A stretch of DNA of 64,000 nucleotides from NCBI GenBank assembly GCA_016165875.1, contig JABBOT010000010.1, positions 11,559,700 to 11,623,699 on the forward strand, written 5' to 3'. Source of the stretch: Acanthopleura granulata (lineage: Eukaryota; Mollusca; Polyplacophora; Chitonida; Chitonidae). Positions within the stretch are counted from its first letter, which is position 1. Every line of letters begins with the position of its first letter. This document shows, in pieces, positions 34,750 to 44,023 of this stretch. The position numbers and the translations under genes were made by a program. The notes beneath the pieces were generated by a model, which worked only from the letters and a program-made list of their open reading frames with translations, was not told where the DNA came from and ran no database searches.

Positions 34750-35240
34750 ACATCTGAGTGTGTATGAGTTTTCTTCACTCTACAATCCCATTCTTTTCAC
34801 TCGCGAGCGATACAATATTCTTTTCATAATCAAGTAGTGAAATTATGGTAGCAGGCTTCAAATGACAAACCAAACGACCAAGACCTTTAAATTGCCAGCC
34901 ATGACCTAGGGCATTCCTTTGTGGGAAATGGTCTCACACCTGCATTCCTTATATGGTAACGAGTACAATGCTGTCTCGCAAAACACTGTTTCATATGCCG
35001 ATTTTTCGCTAAAGTCAACGGCTGAAAAAACTACCGGAAATTGTGGATTTTAAAGATAAAATTCATGACTTCATGAAGACAATGTGTGAATGAATGACAG
35101 GGAATACTCTAAGACACTTGTATCCAGCAGCACGCATAACTCAGTGTCTTGAAAAACATCTAAATCTCATGGGGGCAACATCATTTTCATATTCTCACTA
35201 ATATTTACAAATAATACAGAAGAGAGGCAACAAATCCATT
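34750..35240. other. No recognisable feature
   Basis: AT-rich intergenic sequence. I see no frame, repeat family or RNA gene. Confidence 0.3.
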
Positions 35241-35243
35241 TTC

Positions 35244-35780
35244 AAATTATTTATTTATTTGGGTGGTGTTTTACGTTCTCCTCGCCATCCTCGGTAAGAT
35301 GGTTTTATCGCTCATACTCGAGCAGGTCGAACTTATAAATTAGAAACAGCCCACTCAATGGACCCAACAGCCTCCCTCCAGACATCCGGACATCTCACAA
35401 GAAACGTGCAACAAGTAAAGTAATAAATATATACTACGGCGAGATGTAGGAAGGTTGACATTGGGACATCTGGACTGGCGTCACCATCCGCTTCATCGTA
35501 TCGGGCCCTGCGACCGCCTGTCTGTCTTTGGAGAAGTAAGGGCCCAAGTGGAGTGTTGAGCGTGAGGATCTCCTAAGTTAAACCCACCTTCTGCACCAGG
35601 GTCCCATCCTCTCGCACCACGGGTCGCGATCCACGGCAAACAGGTTTTCCCTTTTAGTCGCCTTTTACCACTAGCCTGGGGAGACTGTGGAACTATTTTA
35701 GTCACCGGAACCACAGGGTAGAGCCCTGGGTTATTCGCCTCGTACGAGATGCTTGCACAGAGAACTGGGATCCTAACTTT
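35244..35780 (-). repeat. Dispersed repeat, copy 2 (probable LINE 5' region) next to a SINE-like tail
   Basis: The reverse complement carries 'AATAGTTCCACAGTCTCCCC', 'ATCGCGACCCGTGGTGCGAG', 'GAGATCCTCACGCTC' and 'GGCCCTTACTTCTCCAAAG', in the same order as 4975-5215. The left edge (35244-35290) begins with TTTATTTATTT and 'GGTGTTTTACG', like the SINE tail, so two elements may be joined. The minus-strand frame across 35804-35493 is a repeat artefact. Confidence 0.55.
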
Positions 35781-35872
35781 GTAGTTCTTGGTTTTATAAA
35801 TCAAATTTCCATTGCTAATACATTTGAGAACAATTCGTGAGCTGTAATATTGTTTGGTTTTATATCCGTGCT

Positions 35873-35885
35873 GGGGGGGGGGGGG
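35873..35885 (+). repeat. Poly-G tract (13 G)
   Basis: An uninterrupted run of 13 G, rare in this AT-rich window. Its length may be unreliable in an assembly. Confidence 0.8.
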
Positions 35886-36029
35886 AACACTGATTGCCGA
35901 GAATCACCGGAAATCCCCATGCACACTGATTTACCATGGACCTGTAACAAAAAGAGGGGAAGGTAGTCTGCTCGTCCCTTCATATTTTCTGAAATATACA
36001 ATGGATTCATTTAATTAACTAATAAATCA

Positions 36030-36430
36030 AATACCAGTGGGACGTCCTTCCTTAAATGAATATATTTTATCTTGTAATAATTTAAACGCGTGTACTTTCG
36101 TATTGATGTATTCATTGTTTTGTTCCGACAATTGTTACGTGTTTAGATGGCACAAAATGAAAGAAATAAACACAGCTACCCGAAATAATAACAGTGGAAC
36201 ACATTTCCCCAAAATAATAACAAGTAATACCAATAGGGCACACTTTCCCAAAGCAATAATAACAAATAATAAGAGTGGGTGAGGTATTCTCTAAAAAACA
36301 ATACCAGTGGGGCACACTTTCACAAAATAATAATACCAGTGAGACATACCCAAAATAATAATATATATAGTACAAGTGCAGCACACCTCCCCAAACTTAC
36401 GATGCTTGTCGGGCATACTTCCCCATTAAA
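36030..36430 (+). repeat. Irregular minisatellite
   Basis: Repeated but uneven units contain 'AATACCAGTGGGGCACAC', 'TTTCCCAAA' and 'AATAATAATA'. Recognisable units start near 36030, 36200, 36230, 36300, 36330 and 36375. The spacing varies from about 30 to 70 bp. The frames at 36037-36282 and 36384-36112 are artefacts of the repeat. Confidence 0.6.
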
Positions 36431-37282
36431 TCAAATCAAAATAATATGAAATGAAGTATAATAAATAAAACAAAATAAAAAAAAATAAAATTAGGAAAAG
36501 TGAATGTTTAGGTGATATTGTTGCTTTACTGTTATTATTGCAGGCAGTGTATTGCCTAGCTTACAATAGGCAAATACACACTGACATATTAGACATTTTA
36601 TATAGTCTCCTTTGGAAAAAATATAATCTTAAATTCAGACATGCCTTAACAGATGGCTAAAGGTCAGACTTCATATTTTCTCCTATTGCGACCCCTGTCG
36701 ATAATGGGTGAAGAAATAGAAAAATGAAAGCGGGATGAATAATGGAAAAAACTTCCAACTCATGCATGGTATCGCACGACCACACATTGAAACGTCACCA
36801 GTGTGTCGTCACTGGTTCGCGTCATTGGGACACGTCAGATGCATTAAATGATGGAATTACATGCATTCAAGCAGATATAACTCCTGAATTGATTAAGCCT
36901 GTTCAGTTCCGTCTATACAGAGAAAAGAGCACAAAATTATGTGTGTGCCATTCAATAAAAGAACATTGTTGTTTTTCTCGCACAAGTGCCCTTTTCGACT
37001 CAAATAAACAGGTCAGTGTTTCGTTACAGGGAGTTCGACCCAAACAATTTGGGTTACTTATTGAGCAATTTTTATCTTGCAGAAGAGCCTGTTTTTATGC
37101 ACTCGACCCAATTAACCAGTCAAGTTTCACATGACATGAAATCTTGCCCAAATTATTTGGGATCAACACCAACTAGCCACAGTTAAGATGTGCATGATTG
37201 ACTGATAACATAGGGGATGTTGTAACTGAAATAAATATAAGAAATCCCGAATTGACTATAACTACATATTTCAACATCGTAT

Positions 37283-37441
37283 GAGGGCCCTCCATGGCCA
37301 TCATGTAATGAGACGACTGCCAGTGTTAAATGTTTGACCCGTGAGGCCATCGGTTCGAATCCATTAAGGTTATCTGGCTGATTCCGCTGTTGCTTTAAGA
37401 ATGGGTCTAATGAAATGTTAAATACAACAACAAACAAAACA
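37283..37441 (+). mobile_element. Short tRNA-related SINE of a second family
   Basis: A B-box-like 'ATCGGTTCGAATCC' is followed by 'GAAATGTTAAATACAACAAC' and an A-rich CAAA tail. The 5' part ('GGGCCCTCCATGGCCATC') sits where an A-box should be but matches it poorly. It differs from the common SINE of the window. Confidence 0.4.
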
Positions 37442-37726
37442 AATTGGTCCACAACCAGCTGGTTTTTGAATGTATTAAAGAAGTAAGCACATACATCAAA
37501 ACAGTTTTCATACCAAACAATATATAATTCAAAACCAGATCAACATACTCCCTCTCAAACATGCATAAATGGTTACACCAAAACTCACTTCTCACTAAAT
37601 TTTCATTTTATTTTCATGCGAAAAATTGAAATTTTTGAGATTTTTTCAGTTTTCTACATTTTGACCTTAAATGATGGTTTTCTGCACAACTTTGTCAGAA
37701 GTTATAATAAAGATATTACATGTGAG

Positions 37727-37962
37727 CGGCTGCAGTGTAGAACATTTAACAGCATAATGACTCAGGAGCATCTCATCAATGTGGTCACCGTGAGTGAGCT
37801 CATGATGGCTCCCTCTCTGGGCATACCATGGAAGATGTGCCAGCAACCTACGGATGGTCGTGAGTTTCCCCCATGGGTTTGCATGGTTTCCTTCCACCAT
37901 AATGCTGACAGCCCTTGTACATGTGAAATATTCTTCAGTCCAGTCAAACAAATAAGCAAATA
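37727..37962 (+). mobile_element. Degenerate SINE
   Basis: Family blocks in order: 'GTGTAGAACATTTAACAGC' (eroded head), 'CACCGTGAGTGAGCTCATGA', 'CAGCAACCTACGGATGGTCG', 'TTTCCTTCCACCATAATGC', 'GTGAAATATTCTTCAGTCC' and the tail CAAATAAGCAAATA. The open frames on both strands here are artefacts. Confidence 0.7.
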
Positions 37963-37969
37963 TAGAACA

Positions 37970-39730
37970 CGTAAAGATGTGCATATATAGGTTAGCAGTT
38001 TAGGTTGTATACAGTGGTCTTTGAATCCTAACTGCCAACTGGCGTGAAAGGTTGACTTCCCTGTGGGTATGCATACATGGATTTTGGTAGAAAATGGGCA
38101 GATCTGTACCTGGACTTATGTTCTGTATAAATATGCACACATATATACACACATATCAAGACTAATCCCTTATTAAATCATTTTTATTATGTCATATTGT
38201 CTTGTAAAACAAGACATGGACGAAAATATGCAGAATATTTCAAATTAGATATTTAACAAAAGCTAATTAACGTGTTAACGTTAAAAACTAGGATGCAGTT
38301 GTATAGGACTCGTTACATGTTTGACATCTAATTAAATTAGTATGTGTTTGTTTATCTGCAGACTAATAAAGGACATATCAGGAATATTCTGCTGTATCAC
38401 ATTCCTACGGTGACACAGAAACCATCCGCTTATGTGCAGAAACATTTGTTGCTGTTATTGTTGTGCAATTTACCTGTAAGCCTGTATACTTGAATTTTCG
38501 GAGTTTTCCATTGAGGTAAACACGTCCATGGCATATACGTTTTCATGCCAATTGGCTACATGGTTCACTCCAGGATATATGCTTAAGTTAGTGTGTTCAC
38601 TAGATTAAACACTGGCAGATTATATTTTTGGTTCATTTCAAACTGTTATCGTGATCGTCTTACTGTCACTGATTCAGTGACCCTGTGCAAAGGTCAGATA
38701 TACGTGAAAATTTCACTATGAGTCTCGTAAAATGCCGGTGTGTACATATACAGAAGTTCAAGTGAATCGCAGTACGGCGGAAATTTCCATCCATAAGATC
38801 TCCAAGTCGACATACATCCGTGAGCAAAAGGTGGTTAACAGTCATCGAGACGAAGGAGCGTTGTTCATGGTAGGTTATTACAGAAACAAATGTTATATAC
38901 CACAAAAATTGCTTACGAGCGTGTAGTGCAACAACCACATCGGCCGTGAGAATTAAAACCTTTTGTGTTACTTTACGACAGCACTTTTAAAGAAAAAGTG
39001 CGGTAAACTAGAAAATTTTGAAAACAGAATTCTTTTTCATATGTGTCTATTAAATGACATGTAATGTTGCATTTAGGAAAAACTAAAATTATAATCTCAG
39101 TCACATATTTTAATTAAAAATCATATTTTCATGGTTTTGCTCTCAGGCCAACCATTAGCGCTCTCCGGGGTCATGAGAAGCGAGTATTGAATATGTAAAC
39201 AGAGCCTGTTTAGACCAGGCGAGGCATATGTGCCTTCAACAAGATTTTACAAATGAAATAAAAAAAATTAAATGAAAGTGAAGTCCTTATATTAGAAACT
39301 ATTTCTGCCTGCTGCATTACTAACATAATTTCATAAGTAGTAATAAAATATATTTTGTTGCTTAAGAAAACTTTATATTGTGAGTATAACATAATCAATT
39401 AAGGTGTAATCAAGTAAAAGTAAATGTGTTTGAAAACAGACTGTGTACATTTCTTGTACTCAAAAACTACTTTCTCTTCAAATCCAAGTTGTTCTGTGAG
39501 TTAGTTCAGATTTTGCCTCTAGTACACGTTATATCTTTACAGTTGTTATCACTTGTGAGAAAAGGGCAGTTAGTAATTCAAATCCAACCTGTTTAAGCAA
39601 TGTTTATTGTTGATTCTGAATGACAACTGTGTATAAGTGAGGTATGGTTATATTTCTGATGAAATGTTAGATCTATGCAAGATTTTCTCATAATATCTCT
39701 CTAATGAAAAGTAAATTGGCCTCCTGATGT
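37970..39730. other. No recognisable feature
   Basis: AT-rich stretch. The overlapping opposite-strand frames at 38666-38938 show no motif. It could be an intron of the gene whose possible last exon starts at 39751. Confidence 0.3.
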
Positions 39731-39750
39731 TTTTTTTTTTGCCAATTTCA

Positions 39751-40046
39751 GATTGGCTTTACAGAAGCTATCAATGTCTTCTTACTGGACATCACCTCAG
39801 ACTGAAAATGCTTCCGATACACACTTATCACAATTTGCTTCTAAAGCAGAGGTATTGCAGCCATTTAAAGGTGCTCCCACGGCAGCAAACCAATCACACC
39901 AGCTCCCAGAAAATGCGTGTCAAGGTGTGAAATTAGGTGTACAATACTTCTTTAAAAATATACTTCCTTCTCTCATGAAAAGACAAAAAATAGAAATGGT
40001 CGGCAATTCAGGCCAGCTCGGAAACAGTAATGATTTCATGAAATAA
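39751..40046 (+). CDS. Possible terminal coding exon of an unrecognised gene
   Basis: A strong acceptor (T-rich tract then GCCAATTTCAG, ending about 39750) precedes an open frame of about 97 codons ending in TGAAATAA at 40046. The protein is polar and Ser/Gln/Asn-rich at first ('SSYWTSPQTENASDTH'), then 'GVKLGVQYFFKNILPSLMKR' and a Gly/Asn-rich end. Composition is protein-like and unlike the repeat frames nearby. No upstream partner exon could be identified with confidence, and no domain is recognised. It could be chance. Confidence 0.35.
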
Positions 40047-40069
40047 ATTAAGTCATAGAAAAATTTAAT

Positions 40070-40190
40070 CTATTTGATTGGTGTTTACGCCGTATTCACG
40101 AATGTTTCACTTATATGACGGCGGCGAGCATTGCGGTCGGAGATAACCGGGTAGAGCCCAGGGGACACTAACCATCCGCAGGTTGTGGGG
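40070..40190 (-). mobile_element. Truncated SINE
   Basis: The tail side only: 'TATTTGATTGGTGTTTACGC', 'CGTATTCACGAATGTTTCAC', 'ATGACGGCGGCGAGC' and 'ACCATCCGCAGGTTG'. It lies 24 bp after the stop of the possible terminal exon, probably in its 3' untranslated region if that gene is real. Confidence 0.75.
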
Positions 40191-40399
40191 TGAGGTGACC
40201 TCACATTGCTGTAAAGATTACTGTACATTTAGGCATTTATTTATGAGGCCTTGGTGGCAAAAGCTTATGAACTTCCTGCGTTGGAATGTGTATGTTGCTT
40301 AGTGGCAACGAAAGACCACTCGTATTTTACTAGATGAAGATTCATGTAAATTATTCTAACTTAGTTAAGAGAAAGCGGCAGGTAACGCTGCTATTGCCT

Positions 40400-40930
40400 G
40401 TGGAGGTTTGTCATCACAAAAGCTGTTATAGTTTTTCTACTATTTCAATGAAACTTGGTCCAAGAGGTGACTACTTAATTGTACATAGATAGATACATAA
40501 TTCGAAATATCGATTTTCCGTTTTGGTGATTGGTTATTCGTCTCTGTCGGTTCATCCACCATGACCACTTTTCTTTTAAAAAAGCCACGATTTACACAGG
40601 TTTTTTATGATTTCCATGAAACTCGGTTCAGATGTAGACAACATAAAGACACATAATTCGTATTTTAACACTTTGGTGATCTGTCTTTCTGTTCACGCAA
40701 CATATGTTAACATTTCTTTCAAAATGCTACTAACACTGTTACAGTTTTTGTCCATTTGCATCAAAGCTTGGTACAAGTAAATCGAGATACATATTTCATA
40801 GAAATTATTTTCAATTTTCATTGTTCCTGAATCGTTATGTATACATAATTTTATATAATAGACTATGTGATAATTTTGTTCAAACCATTCAAGCTACTGT
40901 CTCATCAGAGACTCTTTTTCTGTAATATAT
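40400..40930. repeat. Dispersed repeat with 'TTTCAATGAAACTTG' block, copy 2
   Basis: Same block order as 21620-22020: 'TATTTCAATGAAACTTGGTC', 'GTCTTTCTGTTCACG', 'TGTTAACATTTCTTTCAAAA', 'CAAGTAAATCGAGATACA', 'CTCATCAGAGACTC'. A half-unit repeats internally ('TTCCATGAAACTCGGTTC' near 40612), so the element is itself partly tandem. It is non-coding as far as I can see. Confidence 0.5.
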
Positions 40931-41404
40931 TTTGTTTATAAGTGCTGCTAAGTTTGTAAAACATAAGAATTAGTTTAAAAATCATCAGGATCTGTGCATC
41001 AGTTTTGTACATTTCTCGACTTTCTTCATTCGGATTGGTCATTCTTTAACGTAACTGCTTAAAAATGTCGTGAGTTTTATGTAGGAGAATCAGGAGTCTC
41101 ACAACATACAGTGAGTTTGGAGTTCTTCTTCAAATGTTTCAAACCCTTTTCTTTATCCACTGAATATACTTTGCATATACATGTATGGTATGCTGTTGGA
41201 TTATCAAAAGCAAGGTTGGTGAGGGCATTCACACTTGCTCACAATCATTTTGTTCTATCTTGTATAATTATGCCCTGTTATGCACTCAGAATAAAATTAC
41301 TCCTTGTTTAATTTCACCTCTGTGTTGTGTTGCAGAAAAGTAGCAGAATTTATTGTGAAGTGGTGTATGCAATGTGATTTTAAAGGTTTGAGTTGAATTC
41401 CTGG

Positions 41405-41620
41405 TAACGAGACAATCCCAGTTTAGATCAGGGCGAGCCTAATTGTTTGGGCTGAGGCGACCCTAATGTTTTGGGTAGGTGCGAGCCAAATTGTTAGGGA
41501 GACCCTAAAATTTGCCTGGAAATCAGACTAGGTTTTTTGGGATACGTCACGGCTATACCCAAAATGTTTAGGTTGAAACTGACCATGTTGTTTGGGGTGC
41601 AGCCGACCCATTCTTCGTAA
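41405..41620 (+). repeat. Degenerate minisatellite of about 25-30 bp
   Basis: The units look like 'GGGCGAGCCTAATTGTTTGG', 'GGCGACCCTAATGTTTTGGG', 'GTGCGAGCCAAATTGTTAGG', then 'ACCCAAAATGTTTAGG' and 'GACCATGTTGTTTGGGG'. Both unit and spacing drift. Its 3' end touches the minus-strand LINE. Confidence 0.55.
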
Positions 41621-42360
41621 CAGCGTCCTCCTTAGAATAAACACTGTAAAGTGTATAATGTTCAAGTGATATTTTGTCTTTGTAAAATGCATTCAGCCGA
41701 GTCTCATGAAGACAAGAGACAGGCAGATGTAAATATCGTACTAGCTGTATAATTTCAATAAAATTAACCTTAAGACCTCGACAATTGCAATGTATGATTT
41801 TAATATCCTCAATGAAAAACATGGAGGGATGAGTATCGGTGATTTATGCCTAGACCGGGGACGACGTTTCTTCGGAGATGTGCTAACAAACCTCTCAGAT
41901 GCGGGTAATCAATACATCATGTCCGAACTAGAAGTTAACGGAACAAGGTCCTCCTTGTTAGTGGCCTATAAGGGACGGACAGTGGGGCCACTAAGTTTAC
42001 CGTCCTTTGACTGAGCACGGGATTGGGTTGTGTCAGTTTTATCAGCGGAGTTAGCATTAGGAGAAGGAGAAATTTGGAAGATTTATGTTCAGAGGAAATT
42101 GCTGGTTGAGCATTGGACGTTTGGGTGGAAGCGGATTCCTGATTGGAAGACATGACACGGGACGAAGTCGTAATGTGTTGTGTTTCTCTATGCTAATGGA
42201 CCAAATCAAGGTGGTCTGAGTCCCAACAGAGGCAGACTTTCTTGGCCACACTGTCTTAGGACGATTGTCAAGGAGTACTAAGAACATGAAGACTGTGGAA
42301 CTATTCTATTCACCGGAACCACACGGGGGAGCACTAGGTTAGTCGCCTCGCACAGGTACG
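41568..42360 (-). pseudogene. 5' part of a LINE (leader, ORF1 end, endonuclease start)
   Basis: On the minus strand, the leader motif 'AATAGTTCCACAGTC' lies at 42290-42350. An ORF1-like segment rich in Ser, Thr and Pro follows (42153-41935), and the endonuclease starts at about 41800 with 'IIHCNCRGLKVNFIEI' and 'CLHETRLNA', which carries the conserved glutamate. The Trp normally found before NCRG is Cys. The copy stops near 41568, before most of the endonuclease and all of the reverse transcriptase. Confidence 0.6.
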
Positions 42361-42639
42361 TTAAGGTGGCCCATAGGACTAGATGGTGTAGGAATTGCAG
42401 AAGTAGATGTGATTTACGGGACCGCTTGACATAATATTTGAAGATTTAGTGCATACAGGATTGTCTGAAGAGCTTGTATACCATTGACTGCGTCAGGCAA
42501 ACCTACCAGGTAGCTAACATTTATGTTACTGTGAACTAACAGTTTGTTAAACTTTCTCCTACCATAGCTACGTTCACTTCGTTGATGGCATTTAAACCGT
42601 TGTGTTATGTTGGAATTGCTCGGTTGACCAGATTTTACA

Positions 42640-43170
42640 TAGCCCATCGCAATTGCTATTTAAGCCTTAAGGATATACTGAACCAAGCTGCAGCATCCAA
42701 AATACTTCTCAATCTTGGATTATCCGTTCAACATCAGAGACGGTATCCTTTGTAAATGTCAATAATTTGAATGCTTAAGTGGTCCCATCCATGGTCTAAA
42801 GAAGCAAATACTTGCGAAATTAGCTGCTGTTTTTTTCCTGACTGATTTTCCATGGTCATTGTCCTTAGGTGTAATTTTTGCATGGTCTTTCCGACATACT
42901 GTTCACCATACTTTTCGCATGAAACCAAATAAATACAGTTGAATGATGTACAATTATGATTAAGGTAAGACTGAACACGATATGATTTCACAGTTATAGA
43001 TGAACGAAAAAGTTTGGAGGGGTTTGCGTGTAAGGCAGATCTTATGTTTACACTTATGAATAGTAAATTTGGGAACTTTGGGAAGTATGTGTTAAACAGA
43101 TGTTTAATAGAACTTGCATGGGTTTGATTTTAACCCATTTCTACGAAGAATGTGACAAATAGTCTATTGC
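42640..43170 (-). pseudogene. Penelope-like element fragment: GIY-YIG endonuclease
   Basis: On the minus strand, 42991-42734 encodes 'CIYLVSCEKYGEQYVGKT', which matches the GIY-YIG core (Y and Y-x-G in place), preceded by a Cys about eight residues upstream. After a frame change, the end of the domain is visible near 42690 as 'FWMLQLGSVYP', a stop, and GLN, which resembles the conserved C-terminal block of Penelope endonucleases. Upstream, up to about 43170, is a decayed linker ('ANPSKLFRSS'). The reverse transcriptase of such elements is not seen. Host GIY-YIG proteins are a less likely alternative. Confidence 0.6.
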
Positions 43171-43410
43171 TACTCTTTCAGCTTACATGGCTTATATTCA
43201 GAGAGGGAAACCGTCACGCCCTCTGTAAAACAAGGCTTTTTTTTTTGTCCCTCGAATTCTTTCAACAATTCCAGCTCCCTACCCCTCCCTCATTTTGTCG
43301 ATAATAAACTCTCATTCAGCACATTTTTAACAACTTGCCTTCTCTGGGCAGGCTTCTGTCGCTAGCAGTGCAAGCTAGATCATTGAGTGCTGTTGTAGGG
43401 AAGTGCAGGA

Positions 43411-43625
43411 ATGATGTGATTGATGTGATGTGATGTGATGTGATGTGATGTGATGTGATGTGATTGATGTGATGTGATGTGATGTGATGTGATGTGATTG
43501 ATGTGATGTGATGTGATGTGATGTGATGTGATGTGATGTGATATGATATGATATAACATGATATAACATGATATAATATAATATATAATATAATATAATA
43601 TTCTGATATAATTCTGATATAATTT
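43411..43625 (+). repeat. Pentanucleotide microsatellite, (GATGT)n grading into AT repeats
   Basis: Long runs of GTGAT units are broken at intervals by an extra GATT, followed by GATAT and ATATAACATG units and then AT-rich sequence. The block is strongly strand-asymmetric (T and G on plus). The His/Thr/Ser-rich minus-strand frames across it are pure repeat artefacts. Confidence 0.95.
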
Positions 43626-43920
43626 AAAATCTAAATTTTGAAAGCAGTGTTGATGTTGATATAGAGGTAAACAATATGCTTTCGAATAACATGGCAAGTC
43701 TTTCTTAGTTGTCAGCTATAAACATTTGTCATCAACTGGCTTGCTTTGTGTGGCCTACCTTAGGTTTCATAATGTATATTAGTAGTATATTTCGTAATGT
43801 GTACATATAAGACCATTGATCATATAAATATTTATGAACATCGAAGAAGGCAGCGAAACTCGTTTTGACGGTGTTTAGATAGTTTAGTGTGAGAAAAAGC
43901 TTATATAACTAGAGTGCGTG

Positions 43921-44023
43921 TCTTACGATGGATATTGCTCCCGTCTATTAATCTTCAGAATTACTCACCGGAAGCTCGTGAATCATAAAAATTAATGGAC
44001 TCGAGTAATATCCATCGTAATAG
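43921..44023. repeat. Long imperfect hairpin
   Basis: TACGATGGATATT at 43924-43936 is the exact reverse complement of AATATCCATCGTA at 44007-44019. Further in, GTCTATTAAT pairs with ATTAATGGAC with one mismatch. The whole folds as a stem of about 100 bp. It could be a small foldback element. Confidence 0.6.

Noticed and set aside
36742..37134. 130-codon plus-strand frame
   Set aside because: No motif and no convincing splice borders, and an overlapping frame is equally open. Composition looks random, though CAG|GTCAGT near 37011 could be a donor.
37283..37360. Possible tRNA gene with GGTTCGAATCC
   Set aside because: No acceptor stem can be formed and an A-rich tail follows; better read as a SINE.
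43411..43560. CRISPR-like regular repeats
   Set aside because: There are no spacers; this is a simple pentanucleotide repeat in a eukaryotic genome.
43380..43697. Long minus-strand frames rich in His, Thr and Ser
   Set aside because: They are translations of the GATGT microsatellite; any frame through it stays open.
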